DNA of 45,850 bases, from positions 1 to 45,850 of the forward strand of contig JAPOWV010000053.1 of assembly GCA_026707445.1 (NCBI GenBank), written 5' to 3'. This DNA is from Gammaproteobacteria bacterium (lineage in GTDB: Bacteria; Pseudomonadota; Gammaproteobacteria; Steroidobacterales; Foliamicaceae). The notes under the pieces are model-generated. The model was not told the DNA's origin and made no database searches. It saw only the letters and a list, made by a program, of their open reading frames with translations. The position numbers were made by a program, and so were the translations under genes. Position 1 is the stretch's first letter. Each line of letters begins with the position of its first letter. Below are positions 23,875-33,157 of the stretch, one piece after another.

Positions 23875-24271
23875 AGCGCGCCCGGGCGGTTGCCACGATT
23901 GCGCCGGTGTCGTCGCGGAAGGCCTTGCCTTCCATTTCCATCATGCGGCCCCGGCGCCGCACCAGCCTGCCTTCGAGCCTGAGGCCGACTCCCACGGGCA
24001 CCGCGTCCCGGTAGCGAACCTCGCAGCGAGCCGTGTGGGCGCGAAGACCCCGAAGGAAACTCCAGTTGGCCATGACGTCGTCCAGCAGCGAGTAGAGGAT
24101 GCCACCGTGGAGCATGTCGCTGTAGCCCACATGCGTCGGTCCCGGCGTGAATTCCGCGCGGCAGATCTGCTCGCCGCCCTCCGCTTCCAGGCGGAAACGC
24201 ACCCTCAGACCCCCCGGGTTGGAAGGCCCGCAGACGAAGCAATGGTTGGCCGGGTCCCAGAGTTCGCTGAT
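23828..24271 (-). CDS. PaaI-type hotdog thioesterase without a normal start codon
   Basis: The reading frame encodes a PaaI-like hotdog thioesterase: ANHCFVCGPSNPGGLRVRF at the N-terminus, then HVGYSDMLHGGILYSLLDD with the conserved HGG and Asp. The conserved N-terminal block lies upstream of the first GTG (24202), so that start would cut the domain. Upstream the frame reads ATG CCC TAG (24295-24287), an ATG followed two codons later by an in-frame stop, and then no ATG, GTG or TTG before CFVCG. ATC at 24271-24269, preceded by purine-rich AAGAGAAAAA, is the best rare start. Otherwise the gene has a recent nonsense mutation or a base-call error. It is convergent with and overlaps msrQ. Confidence 0.7.
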   Translation of the reverse strand: MSELWDPANHCFVCGPSNPGGLRVRFRLEAEGGEQICRAEFTPGPTHVGYSDMLHGGILYSLLDDVMANWSFLRGLRAHTARCEVRYRDAVPVGVGLRLEGRLVRRRGRMMEMEGKAFRDDTGAIVATARARFMSTGASRHDSSSTA

Positions 24272-24333
24272 GTTTTTTCTCTTGCGCTAGGGCATGATTA
24301 GGCGGAAATCCGAATGATATGCGGGCTTAAGCA

Positions 24334-24768
24334 ATGACTTACGATTCCGGCAACATCTTCGCACGCATCCTGGCCGGCGAGGCTAAATCCCACCGCGTTT
24401 ACGACGACGAGCATGTCCTGGCGATCATGGACGTCATGCCGCGCGCCGACGGCCATACGCTGGTGCTGCCCAAGGTCCCGTGTGCGGATTTTCACACGCT
24501 TCCCGCGGATGCCGTGCCCGGCGTGTTTGCGGCCACTCAGAAGCTCGCGGACGCCGTCAAGCAGGCGTTCGGAGCGGACGGGGTCCTGGTCATCGTGCGC
24601 AACGGCTCCGCCGCCGGCCAGGTCGTCTTCCATATGCATGTGCACGTCATCCCCTGCCATCAGGGCCAGCCGGTGAGGCGGCCGGGACATGCGCTGGCCG
24701 ATGACGAAGTTCTCGCGGAGCACGCCCGGCTGATTCGCGAGGCGCTGGCTCGGCAGGCGGCGGATTAG
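24334..24768 (+). CDS. HIT-family nucleotide-binding hydrolase
   Basis: The 144-residue protein has the histidine triad HMHVHVIP (His100, His102, His104) and a typical N-terminus ([27 protein letters not shown], partly shown). Such proteins hydrolyse nucleoside phosphoramidates or related dinucleotides; the one here resembles HinT/Hit1-like bacterial forms. It precedes an acyl-CoA dehydrogenase gene by 11 bases and is probably co-transcribed with it and the following receptor. Confidence 0.92.
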   Translation: MTYDSGNIFARILAGEAKSHRVYDDEHVLAIMDVMPRADGHTLVLPKVPCADFHTLPADAVPGVFAATQKLADAVKQAFGADGVLVIVRNGSAAGQVVFHMHVHVIPCHQGQPVRRPGHALADDEVLAEHARLIREALARQAAD

Positions 24769-24779
24769 GCGCGGGGCCC

Positions 24780-25934
24780 ATGCCTGCAAGTCACCTCAAG
24801 TGGCCGTTCTTCGAGCAGCGGCATCGCGACCGGCAGCGCAGGCTGGGCGCCTGGTGCGGCGAGCAATCGTGGGAACGGGAGCCGTCCGCCGCCGATCTGG
24901 ACGCGAGCTGCCGGGACATCGGCGCGCGCCTCGGCGAGGCCGGGTTTCTGAAGATCGCGGTACCGCAACCGTTCGGCGATGACGAAAGCCTTGACGCCCG
25001 CAGTCTGTGCCTGATGCGCGAGACCCTGGCGCGGCATGAGCCCCTGGCCGATTTCGTGTACGCGATGCAGGTTCTCGGCAGCGCGCCGATCAGCCTGTAC
25101 GGGAACTCCGGGCAGAAGGAGGCATGGCTGGGCGATGTTGCCGCCGGGCGGAAGATTGCGGCCTTCGCGCTCTCGGAGAAGGAAGCGGGTTCGGATGTCG
25201 CCGCCATGACCATGCGCGCGGAGCGGCGCAAGGGCGATTACGTGCTCAATGGCGCCAAGGCCTGGATTTCGAACGCAGGAGTCGCCGATTTCTACGTGGT
25301 GTTCGCCCGCACTGCCGAAGGCAAGCGCGGGATCAGCGGTTTCGTGGTGTCCGCCGATACGCCCGGCCTTCAGGTCGGCGAGCGCACCCGGGCCATTGCG
25401 GCGCACCCGCTGGGCAACCTTGAATTCAACGACTGCCGCGTGCCGGCGGAATCCATGCTGGGGGCGCCCGGAGACGGGTTGCGCGTTGCGCTCGGCACTC
25501 TGGACCTGTGCCGTTCCACCGTGGGCGCGGCCGCGCTGGGCATGGCGCGGCGGGCCTACGGTGAGGCCTTGCGGAGAGCACGGCGACGGGAGCTGTTCGG
25601 CGGGACCCTCGGCGACCTGCAGCTCACGCAGGCGGCGCTGGCCGATATGGCGACGTCCATCGACGCGGCGGCTCTTCTGGTTTACCGGGCCGCCTGGACG
25701 CGCGACTCCGGGCAGGAACGCATAACCCGCGAGGCCTCCATGGCCAAGCTGTTCGCGACCGAGCACGCGCAAAAAGTGATCGACCGCGCGGTGCAGCTGT
25801 TCGGTGGCGAGGGGGTCCGGGCGGGGTCCGCGGTGGAGCGGCTGTACCGTGAAATACGCGCGCTCAGGATCTACGAGGGCGCAAGCGAGATTCAGCAACT
25901 GCTGATCGCGCGCCACGAGCTCAAGGGCGACTAG
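24780..25934 (+). CDS. Acyl-CoA dehydrogenase family protein
   Basis: This 384-residue flavoenzyme would oxidise an acyl-CoA to the enoyl-CoA with [19 protein letters not shown] and [18 protein letters not shown] are the FAD/substrate-binding blocks of the middle domain, [20 protein letters not shown] lies in the C-terminal helical domain, and IYEGASEIQ carries the catalytic Glu366. Length is normal. The chain length and exact substrate are not evident. The stop is four bases ahead of a TonB-dependent receptor gene, so the two may share a transcript. Confidence 0.9.
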   Translation: MPASHLKWPFFEQRHRDRQRRLGAWCGEQSWEREPSAADLDASCRDIGARLGEAGFLKIAVPQPFGDDESLDARSLCLMRETLARHEPLADFVYAMQVLGSAPISLYGNSGQKEAWLGDVAAGRKIAAFALSEKEAGSDVAAMTMRAERRKGDYVLNGAKAWISNAGVADFYVVFARTAEGKRGISGFVVSADTPGLQVGERTRAIAAHPLGNLEFNDCRVPAESMLGAPGDGLRVALGTLDLCRSTVGAAALGMARRAYGEALRRARRRELFGGTLGDLQLTQAALADMATSIDAAALLVYRAAWTRDSGQERITREASMAKLFATEHAQKVIDRAVQLFGGEGVRAGSAVERLYREIRALRIYEGASEIQQLLIARHELKGD

Positions 25935-25938
25935 TGTC

Positions 25939-28041
25939 ATGACAAGTCGGCATCGGCAGTCCGCCCTGCCATGGCTGCTCGCGCTTGCCCAATGCCTGCT
26001 GCTGCCGGCCGTACATGCGCAGGGCAATGACGGCGCAAGCGTCGATGTTGAAGAAATCGTGGTGACCGCGCGGCGGCGTCCCAGCGACGCACGGACGGTG
26101 GACCGCAGCCTCAGCGTGCTGGACCTCGAGCGCCTCGGCGGACTGCCCGGACAGACGCACGTGCAGGAGGCGCTGGTACGGGTGCCAGGCGTGAACCTGC
26201 AGCGGGGCAACGGACAGGAGTACCTGCCGGCGCTGCGTTCGCCGGTGCTCACCGGGGCCGGCGCCTGCGGTGCGTTGCTCACGGCCGAGGACGGCATTCC
26301 GCTGACGTCGCCCGGCTTTTGCAACATCAACGAACTTTTCTTCGCCCACCACGAGGCGGCTTCGCGAATCGAAGTGCTGCGCGGGCCCGGCACGGCGGTG
26401 TACGGAGGCAATGCGCTGCACGGTGTAGTCAACGTGATCACCGCGCGCAGCGCGGAGTCTTCGCTTGCCGGCCTTGAATTGGGGTCGTACGGTCTGGCGC
26501 GGCTCCGGCTTGACTGGGTCGGCGGGTCGGACAGCGGGCTCAGGTTGACCGCGGTGCGGGATGGAGGCTTTCGCGACGATTCCGGCTACCGGCAGTTCAA
26601 GCTCAACGCCTTTCGCTCCGGCAACACGCGAACCTGGGACTGGACCGGCGCCCTGGCGGTGAGCGGGCTGGACCAGGACACCGCCGGCTACGTCACCGGA
26701 CTCGACAGTTATCGCGACCGGCAAACCGCCCGCTCGAACCCGGACCCCGAAGCCTTTCGCAAGGCGCTCAATCTGCGCGCCTGGGCACGCCTTGAATATC
26801 GCCGGGGTGAAGCCTGGTCGCTGGTCCTGACGCCGTACCTGCGCCACTCGCGCATGCGCTTTCGGATGCACTTCCTGCCTGGCGACCCGTACGAGCGTAA
26901 CGGCCATTCGGGCGTCGGCCTGCAGACGGCCGCTTATGTGGACCGCGGGACCTGGCTGCTGATTGCCGGAATCGACCTCGAGTACACGCAGGGCGATCTC
27001 CGCCAGTGGCAACGGGGCGATGCGGCCGGCAGCGCATTCGTGCGGGAAGTCTTTCCTTCCGGGGACCACTACGATTACGAGGTCGACGCGGGCTGGCTGG
27101 CGCCGTTTGCGCAGATTGACCTGAGTCTCGGAAGCGATTGGATCGCGAGCTTCGGGGCGCGTTACGAACGTGCGCGTTACGACTACCATACGAAGCTGCC
27201 CGCCGGACGCACTAGGGACGATCTGACGCCCTGCGGTTTCGGAGGGTGCCGTTACAGTCGTCCGGCGAACCGCGCCGACAGCTTCGGGACGCTCTCGCCC
27301 AAGGTCAGCATCATGTGGAACCCCGTCCGCAAAGCACGCGCCTGGCTCAGCCTCTCGCACGGTTTTCGCATGCCCCAGGCCACCGAGCTGTACCGCCTGC
27401 AGGGTGGACAGTCGACCGCCGATTTGCGTCCGGAGCAGCTTCGGGCGGCGGAACTCGGCGCGTCCTTCCGTCTCGACGCCTTCGCCGCGCAGGTGGCGCT
27501 GTACCACATGCGCAAGCGGGACGTCCTGTTCCGGGACGCGGAGCTGTTCAATCGCGCGGGCGGCGGCACCCGCCACGAGGGGTTCGAGATCGACGTCTCC
27601 TGGCAGGCGATATCCCGGCTGACGGTGGAACTTACAGGCAGTGTCGCCCGGCACCGTTACGACAGGGATTACCTGCTTGGAGGCGTCAATCTGAACGGCC
27701 TCGACGTGGACACGGCGCCGCGCCGATTCGGCGGGACGCGCCTTCGCTGGCGGGGCGAAGCAGACTGGCAGATGGAGCTGGAGTGGCTCTGGACTTCAGG
27801 CTACTTCATGGAGCCCGAAAACCGGCATCGCTATCCGGGGCATGAATTATTGAACCTGCGTGTGCGCGCGGCGCTGGGGCAGAGAGTCATCGCCTATCTG
27901 CGACTGTTCAACCTGACCGGCCGCGCATACGCGGACCGCGCCGACTATACGGTCTTCAGCGGCGAGCGCTATTTCCCGGGACGGCCCCGGTCCTTGTTCG
28001 CCGGGCTGGAATGGCGCTGGGGAGCGTCCGCCTCGAACTAG
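25939..28041 (+). CDS. TonB-dependent outer-membrane receptor
   Basis: The 700-residue protein is an outer-membrane receptor that takes up a ligand using TonB energy. After a signal peptide (cleavage near AVHAQ, residue 28) comes a TonB-box-like region VEEIVVTARRR, then the plug domain with VQEALVRVPGVNLQRGNG, and RIEVLRGPGTAVYGGNALHGVVNVIT. The beta-barrel follows and ends in LFAGLEWRW plus a few residues. The plug carries a Cys pair (GACGALL and PGFCNIN) that may form a disulfide. General shape is like BtuB/colicin I receptor types; the ligand is unknown. It is unrelated in detail to the two larger receptors at 34.7-40.5 kb. Confidence 0.9.
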   Translation: MTSRHRQSALPWLLALAQCLLLPAVHAQGNDGASVDVEEIVVTARRRPSDARTVDRSLSVLDLERLGGLPGQTHVQEALVRVPGVNLQRGNGQEYLPALRSPVLTGAGACGALLTAEDGIPLTSPGFCNINELFFAHHEAASRIEVLRGPGTAVYGGNALHGVVNVITARSAESSLAGLELGSYGLARLRLDWVGGSDSGLRLTAVRDGGFRDDSGYRQFKLNAFRSGNTRTWDWTGALAVSGLDQDTAGYVTGLDSYRDRQTARSNPDPEAFRKALNLRAWARLEYRRGEAWSLVLTPYLRHSRMRFRMHFLPGDPYERNGHSGVGLQTAAYVDRGTWLLIAGIDLEYTQGDLRQWQRGDAAGSAFVREVFPSGDHYDYEVDAGWLAPFAQIDLSLGSDWIASFGARYERARYDYHTKLPAGRTRDDLTPCGFGGCRYSRPANRADSFGTLSPKVSIMWNPVRKARAWLSLSHGFRMPQATELYRLQGGQSTADLRPEQLRAAELGASFRLDAFAAQVALYHMRKRDVLFRDAELFNRAGGGTRHEGFEIDVSWQAISRLTVELTGSVARHRYDRDYLLGGVNLNGLDVDTAPRRFGGTRLRWRGEADWQMELEWLWTSGYFMEPENRHRYPGHELLNLRVRAALGQRVIAYLRLFNLTGRAYADRADYTVFSGERYFPGRPRSLFAGLEWRWGASASN

Positions 28042-28050
28042 CAGGCGCCC

Positions 28051-28120
28051 GCGAGGGCGGGACTTACCTCGGTGGGAAGAAGTCCCGTCTTCCCGGAGGG
28101 CGGGACGCCCTCTCTCCCGG
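28051..28120. terminator. Cluster of overlapping hairpins between convergent genes
   Basis: Between the receptor stop (28041) and the cysteine-rich gene (28123) lie three stems. GGGACTT (28059-28065) pairs with AAGTCCC (28080-28086), and GGGAAGA (28074-28080) pairs with TCTTCCC (28088-28094); the two are mutually exclusive. The third, at 28096-28112, is identical to the 17-base hairpin at 3362. Bidirectional termination is the likely role. Confidence 0.55.
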
Positions 28121-28122
28121 CG

Positions 28123-28467
28123 CTATTCGGCGGCGATCCATTCACCGCCCTGGAAACCGCAGCCGATTTCGAGGCCGAATGCGTCGCCGGTGTAGTAGTG
28201 CTGCCTGGAATCGCCCAGGTCGCAGATCCCCACCGTCTCGCGCTCGGTGTCGCACTCGGCGCCTTCGGCAAAGCTCGCGTCATGGTTGTCATCCGTCTGG
28301 CCCAGTTCCGTGCAGGCGGCTTCCGTCACCGGCGCCTGGCAAACGTCGAACGGACCCGCGAACATGTTCTCCTGAACATAGGTACAGGCGCCCACCGGCT
28401 CATCGTCGCCGATCGCGGCGCTCATCAGCACCAGAAAAAGGCCGGGCAGCCAGCGTTTTGTCGTCAT
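28123..28467 (-). CDS. Small secreted cysteine-rich protein
   Basis: The 114-residue product has a signal peptide (MTTKRWLPGLFLVLMSAA) and a mature part of about 94 residues with six cysteines (GACTY, DVCQA, AACTE, AECDT, GICDL, IGCGF), consistent with three disulfides. It is acidic and ends GFQGGEWIAAE. The start at 28467 has a strong GAGGGGGAG site; longer upstream frames lack one. I do not recognise a characterised family. It is divergent from the amidohydrolase gene and convergent with the receptor gene. Periplasmic or secreted location is inferred from the signal peptide. Confidence 0.72.
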   Translation of the reverse strand: MTTKRWLPGLFLVLMSAAIGDDEPVGACTYVQENMFAGPFDVCQAPVTEAACTELGQTDDNHDASFAEGAECDTERETVGICDLGDSRQHYYTGDAFGLEIGCGFQGGEWIAAE

Positions 28468-28572
28468 GGGTATGCTCCCCCTCCTCAGAACAGCGGCGAA
28501 TGATAAACCAAGGGCTCTGCTATGCTGCGGAGCACGAACCGCGCAGCGATCCCCGGGAGGAATGCTCCGCCT

Positions 28573-29994
28573 ATGTGGATAAAGAAGAACCGCCTCGACC
28601 GGCCGCAGGACGGTCGCCTGCCAATCCCGACGCAGATCATTTCCAACGAGGAATATCTGCCGACGCCGCAGACACCCGAACAGCGCAAGGTAGAGCTGCT
28701 GCTCAAGGAATGGTCCGCTCAACGCAGCAAGACTCTGGGGTTGTCCCGGCGCGAGTTCCTGGCCGGTAGCTGCGGAATGGCGATGGCCTTCATGGCAATG
28801 AATGAAGTATTCGGCCCGTGGTTCCGTGTGAACGCCGCGGAGACCTACGACCTGGAGGCGTATCCCGAGCTATGGCCCAAGAACTCCTTCGTATTCGACG
28901 TGCAGACGCACCACGTGCGCACCGATGGAGTGGAACCCCTGTTCTTCCGCAAGCTTTCCGCTCCCTTCAACAAGGAACTGGCCGGCGTGGAGCCGCAGAA
29001 GGGGGACCTGCAGTTCCGCAACTTCATCAAGGAAGTGTTCTTCGACAGCGATACGCAGGTGGCGGTCATCAGCGGCGTGGCTTCCAACCTGTTCAACGTC
29101 CTGAATTCCGACGAGATGGTGGAGGGCCGCGAGCGGATCAACGCCATGGCGGGATCGCAGCGGCTGCTTGCGCACGGGCTGACGGCGCCGTTCTTCCCGA
29201 ATTTCCTGGAGGAGACCGAGCGCATGGCGCTGGACCTGAAGGTCGATTCCTGGAAGTTCTATCCCGGAGTGGTCGAGCGCAAGGGCGAGTTCCCGTTCTG
29301 GATGGACGACGAAGAGCTGATGTATCCCTTCTACGAGAAGATACTCGGCTACGGCATGAATCTGGTTTGCGTCCACAAGGGACTGCCGCTGCCCGGCAGC
29401 AGCCTGGAGCACAACCATCCGCGCGACATCGAAAAGGCGGCGCTGGACCATCCCGACATCAACTTCATCATCTACCACTCCGGCTTCAAGGCGGCGAATT
29501 ACGAACTTCCGCCCGGCGACGGCTACATACAGGAGGGCGGCTACCTGCCCTGGACCACCGACCTGGTGCGCATGCGCGAAGCCAATCCCGAGATGACCAA
29601 TGTATACATGGAACTCGGCACGACCTTCGGTCACACCGTCATCACCCATCCCAACGTATGCGCGCATTTCCTGGGGCAGATCCTCAAGGCGTACGGGGTC
29701 GATCACGTGATCTGGGGCACGGATGCCATCTGGTGGGGATCGCCGCAGTGGCAGATCGAGGCCTTCCGCCGCTTCAAGATGCCCGAGACCCTGCAGGAGG
29801 AATTCGGCTATCCGGATCTGACGGACGCGGACAAGGACAAGATCCTGGGGCTGAACGCCGCGCGCCTCTACGGGATCGACCCGGACGATGCGCGCAAGGC
29901 CCTTCCGGCCGACGGGCTGTCGCAACTGAAGAACTGGTACGGCCACGAAGGCGGTCAACCCAGCAACACGCAGTACGGCTGGATCAAGGCCTGA
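28573..29994 (+). CDS. Tat-exported amidohydrolase-family protein
   Basis: The 473-residue protein belongs to the amidohydrolase-2 group of TIM-barrel metal enzymes, which includes aromatic decarboxylases and hydratases. A twin-arginine motif SRREFLAG (58-65) followed by a hydrophobic AMAFMAM stretch sits unusually far from the N-terminus, after 57 hydrophilic residues. The catalytic domain begins FVFDVQTHHV, where the usual HxH pair is altered to THH, and continues with VCVHKGLPLPGS, IIYHSGF and VIWGTDAIWWGSP; the last Asp is the expected metal-site acid. Start ATG 28573 has GGGAGGA at 28555-28561. The gene lies beside an oxidoreductase and a UbiD-type decarboxylase. Substrate is unknown; an aromatic acid is a guess. 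Confidence 0.8.
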   Translation: MWIKKNRLDRPQDGRLPIPTQIISNEEYLPTPQTPEQRKVELLLKEWSAQRSKTLGLSRREFLAGSCGMAMAFMAMNEVFGPWFRVNAAETYDLEAYPELWPKNSFVFDVQTHHVRTDGVEPLFFRKLSAPFNKELAGVEPQKGDLQFRNFIKEVFFDSDTQVAVISGVASNLFNVLNSDEMVEGRERINAMAGSQRLLAHGLTAPFFPNFLEETERMALDLKVDSWKFYPGVVERKGEFPFWMDDEELMYPFYEKILGYGMNLVCVHKGLPLPGSSLEHNHPRDIEKAALDHPDINFIIYHSGFKAANYELPPGDGYIQEGGYLPWTTDLVRMREANPEMTNVYMELGTTFGHTVITHPNVCAHFLGQILKAYGVDHVIWGTDAIWWGSPQWQIEAFRRFKMPETLQEEFGYPDLTDADKDKILGLNAARLYGIDPDDARKALPADGLSQLKNWYGHEGGQPSNTQYGWIKA

Positions 29995-30002
29995 CCGAAG
30001 GG

Positions 30003-31577
30003 CTAGCGCCGAGGCGCTGATATGAGCTTGATGATCTGCCCGCCGCTATCGTGCTCCAGCAGGAGATAGATTTCCCCGGCGGGCCCCACCTCGATATCGC
30101 GAAACCGTACCACGTTTTCCAGCAGCGTTTCCTGGTGAACCAGTTGATGGTCCGTCACTCTCATGCGCAACAGGTCGGACGCCCGCAAGGTGCCGACAAT
30201 GAGGTCGCCGTTCCATTCCGGGAACATGTCGCCCCGGTAAAACACGAAGCTTGACAGGGCGGGGGCGGGGGTGAAGTCAACGACAGGCTGCTGGATGTCG
30301 GCCAGGTCGAATTCGATGCCGAGCACTCTGCCCCAGGCGACCGGCGTGCCGGTGTAATTCACGCCGAGCGAGAACAGCGGCCACCCGTAGTTGAGCCCGG
30401 GTTCGATGAGATTGATTTCATCGCCCCCGCGCGGACCCATCTCGGTGCTCCAGATTTCATTGGTAGCGGGATTGAACTCCAGGCCCTGGGGATTCCGGTG
30501 GCCATAGGTCCAGATCGCCGGTTCCGCGTCGGGCGTGCCGACAAACGGATTGTCGGCAGGCACACGGCCGTCGTCATGCAGGCGCATGATCTTGCCGTAG
30601 GGCGTACTCAGATCCTGTATGCCGATGTGCTCCATCGGGCCCTTGATACCCACGCCGAAATAAACATAGCCATCGCCGTCGAAGGCGATGCGGCCGCCCG
30701 CGGCGATTTCCGGCATCAACGTGTAGTGCTCGTAATCCGCCTGCCAGAGGACCTCTTCGTCCACCCAGGCGCCGTCCCGAATGCGCCCGCGCACGAGTTT
30801 GTTCATGGACACGTCCTGTCCCGATTGGCGACTGAGGTCGTTGCAGCCGGAGCACCGGTCGCCGTAGTGGAGATAAATCCAGCCGTTGTTGCCGTAGTCG
30901 GGATGCAGGGCCGCTTCCATCATCCAGCCGAGGCCCATCGGCTGGCCGACGAAGTTGAACGAGTCAGCCCAGGCTTTGGGAGCGCCCCGGATCAGGTCGG
31001 ATTGCTCCCCTTCAGCGCTGATGATGCTCAGGCCCCGGCGCTTTTCCGTCAGCAGCAGACGACCGTGGGGCAAAGGTTCAATGGAGAACGGCAATGGATC
31101 AAGTCCGTCGATCACCGTTTCGACAACGAAGTCGTGGTGCTCGCTTTCAATGGCGCCGGCCGGTATTTCCAGCGGCGCGTTGTAGCGGAAGTCCTCCAGG
31201 TTGGTGCCCTGGCGCTGTTCCGAAATGTAGAGGGCCAACGCCCTGATCTGCTGATCACGGAGAGACTGAGAAAAACCGGGCATGCCCCGATCCGGAAATC
31301 CTTCCGCGGTGCTCCTGGCAATGTCGTCTATGGAATCGCCGTGGAGAAGATCGGCGCCCGCGAGCGCCGTCCCCTGGGGCGCTCCCTGCAGGGCTTCCCC
31401 GTGGCAGACGGCGCATTCCCGCTGGTACAGCCGGGCGACCAGATCCGCCGGCGCCTCGGCCATATTCAGCTCGCGCAGGTTGACGACCCGGGGCGCGCCT
31501 TCGGGCTGCGCGACTGCGGCGTTGAAGACGCCGAAAGCCGCGGCGGCCAGCACAGTACATATTGCGGTTCTAAGCAC
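30003..31577 (-). CDS. Cytochrome c / PQQ-type sugar dehydrogenase fusion
   Basis: The 524-residue exported protein has a signal peptide, an N-terminal cytochrome c domain with CAVCH (Cys55, Cys58, His59) and a likely axial Met99 in RGMPGFSQ. From about residue 125 a six-bladed propeller of the soluble aldose (glucose/sorbosone) dehydrogenase family follows: LLLTEKRRG, MGLGWMMEAALHPDYGNNGWIYLHY, YGHRNPQGLEFNP and EMGPRGGDEINLIEPGLNYGWP (parts given). PQQ would be the cofactor and electrons could pass to the attached heme. An extra Cys pair (DRCSGCND) lies in the propeller. The start is GTG 31577. It diverges from the UbiD-family gene, 52 bases away. Substrate, sugar or alcohol, is not clear. 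Confidence 0.86.
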   Translation of the reverse strand: MLRTAICTVLAAAAFGVFNAAVAQPEGAPRVVNLRELNMAEAPADLVARLYQRECAVCHGEALQGAPQGTALAGADLLHGDSIDDIARSTAEGFPDRGMPGFSQSLRDQQIRALALYISEQRQGTNLEDFRYNAPLEIPAGAIESEHHDFVVETVIDGLDPLPFSIEPLPHGRLLLTEKRRGLSIISAEGEQSDLIRGAPKAWADSFNFVGQPMGLGWMMEAALHPDYGNNGWIYLHYGDRCSGCNDLSRQSGQDVSMNKLVRGRIRDGAWVDEEVLWQADYEHYTLMPEIAAGGRIAFDGDGYVYFGVGIKGPMEHIGIQDLSTPYGKIMRLHDDGRVPADNPFVGTPDAEPAIWTYGHRNPQGLEFNPATNEIWSTEMGPRGGDEINLIEPGLNYGWPLFSLGVNYTGTPVAWGRVLGIEFDLADIQQPVVDFTPAPALSSFVFYRGDMFPEWNGDLIVGTLRASDLLRMRVTDHQLVHQETLLENVVRFRDIEVGPAGEIYLLLEHDSGGQIIKLISAPRR

Positions 31578-31629
31578 CCTTGGAGCCCCCTTCTTCTACA
31601 ATGGCGTGGATTCCACGGGGCATAAGCTT

Positions 31630-33138
31630 ATGTCAGTTGCTCGCGATAAAGAGAAAGATTCCCGACTGACGGGTCCTTACGACTCCCTGCGCGATTTTGT
31701 CCACGCCATCGAGGCACGCGGCAAGCTCATGCGCCTCAAGGAAATCGATCAGGACAAGTATGAGGCCACGGGCATCATGTATCGCCTGATCGACAAGTAC
31801 GGATATGAAGACGCGCCCGCTCTGCTGATCGAGCGCATGAAGATAGACGGAGAGTGGCGCGACGGCCCGATTGTCGCCAATCTCTACGGCAATTGGGACA
31901 TCGAAGCGCTGCCGTGGGGTGTCGAGGACATCGGCGACAACGACGAGCAGATGTATCGGGCGACACGCGACAAGTTGATGACGCGTATCGATCAGGCCGG
32001 TAACTGGATGAAGATAAAGCCCGTTCATGTCGAGCCGGACCATGCTCCGTGCAAGGAAGTTCGACTGACGGGAGACGACATCGATCTTCTCAGGTTTCCT
32101 TGGCTCAAGAACAATCCGGCCGATGCCGCCCGTTACATCAATACGGGCGCCGTGTTCATGCACGACAGCCGGTTGGGGGCGAACGTCGGCACCTATCGCT
32201 GCCAGATCAAGGGAAAGAACAGGATCGGACTGAACCCCGAACCCGGTCAGGACGGCTGGAGGCTGCTGATGGGCATGAAAAGGCGCGGAGACCGCGCATG
32301 CAGGGTGTCCATTGCGGTTGCCGTCGATCCCGCCGTGTGGTCCGTTAGCAGCACCAAGATGGCCGGTTTCGGCGAAAGCGAGATTGAAATCGCTGGAGGG
32401 TTGATCGGCAAGCCCATCGAACTCGTCAAAAGCGAGACCAACGACATCATGGTGCCGGCGCATGCCGAGATGATCATCGAAGGCGAGGTGCCGCTGGACC
32501 AGGCGGAAGACGAAGGCCCCTACGGGGAAATGTACGGCTATCTGGGGCTGATGAAGCGGAACAATTTCTTTGTCAACATTACCGCCGTCACGCACCGTCG
32601 TAACCCATTGTTCTTCAATTCCTTTACCGGCGTTGCGTCCGACATGCCCAAGGGTCCTTCATGCGCGGCCGAATACCACCGCTACAGAAAACTGATCCCC
32701 AACCTGAAAGCGATCTACTCGCCGCGCGGCGCGAACGGCGTCAGCCTCGTCAGTATCGACAAGAGATTTGCGGGCGAAGGCATGGCGGCCGGGCAGGCGG
32801 TGGCCGCCAACCCTGGCCTCAACAAGGTGGTCATTGTCGTCGACAGCGACGTGAACATCCTGCAGCCGCTCAACATCCTTCATGTGCTGGGCGCGCGTTG
32901 GCAGCCCAGCGCCAGCGTCGTAATCCCGCAAACCCAGATGCGCATGCCCGATCCCAGCATGCAAACCACGGGGATCACCAGCAAGATGATTATCGACGCG
33001 ACGCAACAGCTGCCCGGCGAGGGCGGTCCGGAAATCTGGCCCCCCGTGTCGCGCGTGCTCCTGGAAGAGAAATGCCCGGACCTGCTGGACGAAATCGACC
33101 GGAAGTGGCCTGACTATATCAAGGGCTGGGTGAAATAG
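31630..33138 (+). CDS. UbiD-family decarboxylase
   Basis: The 502-residue protein is a UbiD-type, prenylated-FMN-dependent decarboxylase of unsaturated or aromatic acids. YDSLRDFVHAIEARGKLMRL opens the family N-terminal domain, TGAVFMHD and the GKNRIGLNPEPG segment lie in the cofactor region, and EDEGPYGEMYGYLG is the conserved acidic catalytic block. The C-terminal part (VIVVDSDVNI, TSKMIIDATQ) is typical. The prenyltransferase UbiX is not in this window. The sequence is not close to ubiquinone UbiD in overall feel, so a catabolic role is more likely. Start ATG 31630 has GGGG at 31617-31620; GTG 31606 is an alternative. Its neighbours suggest aromatic or sugar-derived substrate metabolism. 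Confidence 0.88.
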   Translation: MSVARDKEKDSRLTGPYDSLRDFVHAIEARGKLMRLKEIDQDKYEATGIMYRLIDKYGYEDAPALLIERMKIDGEWRDGPIVANLYGNWDIEALPWGVEDIGDNDEQMYRATRDKLMTRIDQAGNWMKIKPVHVEPDHAPCKEVRLTGDDIDLLRFPWLKNNPADAARYINTGAVFMHDSRLGANVGTYRCQIKGKNRIGLNPEPGQDGWRLLMGMKRRGDRACRVSIAVAVDPAVWSVSSTKMAGFGESEIEIAGGLIGKPIELVKSETNDIMVPAHAEMIIEGEVPLDQAEDEGPYGEMYGYLGLMKRNNFFVNITAVTHRRNPLFFNSFTGVASDMPKGPSCAAEYHRYRKLIPNLKAIYSPRGANGVSLVSIDKRFAGEGMAAGQAVAANPGLNKVVIVVDSDVNILQPLNILHVLGARWQPSASVVIPQTQMRMPDPSMQTTGITSKMIIDATQQLPGEGGPEIWPPVSRVLLEEKCPDLLDEIDRKWPDYIKGWVK

Positions 33139-33157
33139 CGGGCCGGAGCCCTGAGTT

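Noticed and set aside
25928..25945. A second copy of the MITE end (CTAGTGTCATGACA)
   Set aside because: Only CTAGTG matches the element end; the rest diverges and the site is the normal junction of two coding genes.
24765..27654. Two long minus-strand frames (558 and 577 codons)
   Set aside because: They are shadows of the acyl-CoA dehydrogenase and receptor genes, whose sense products are clear.
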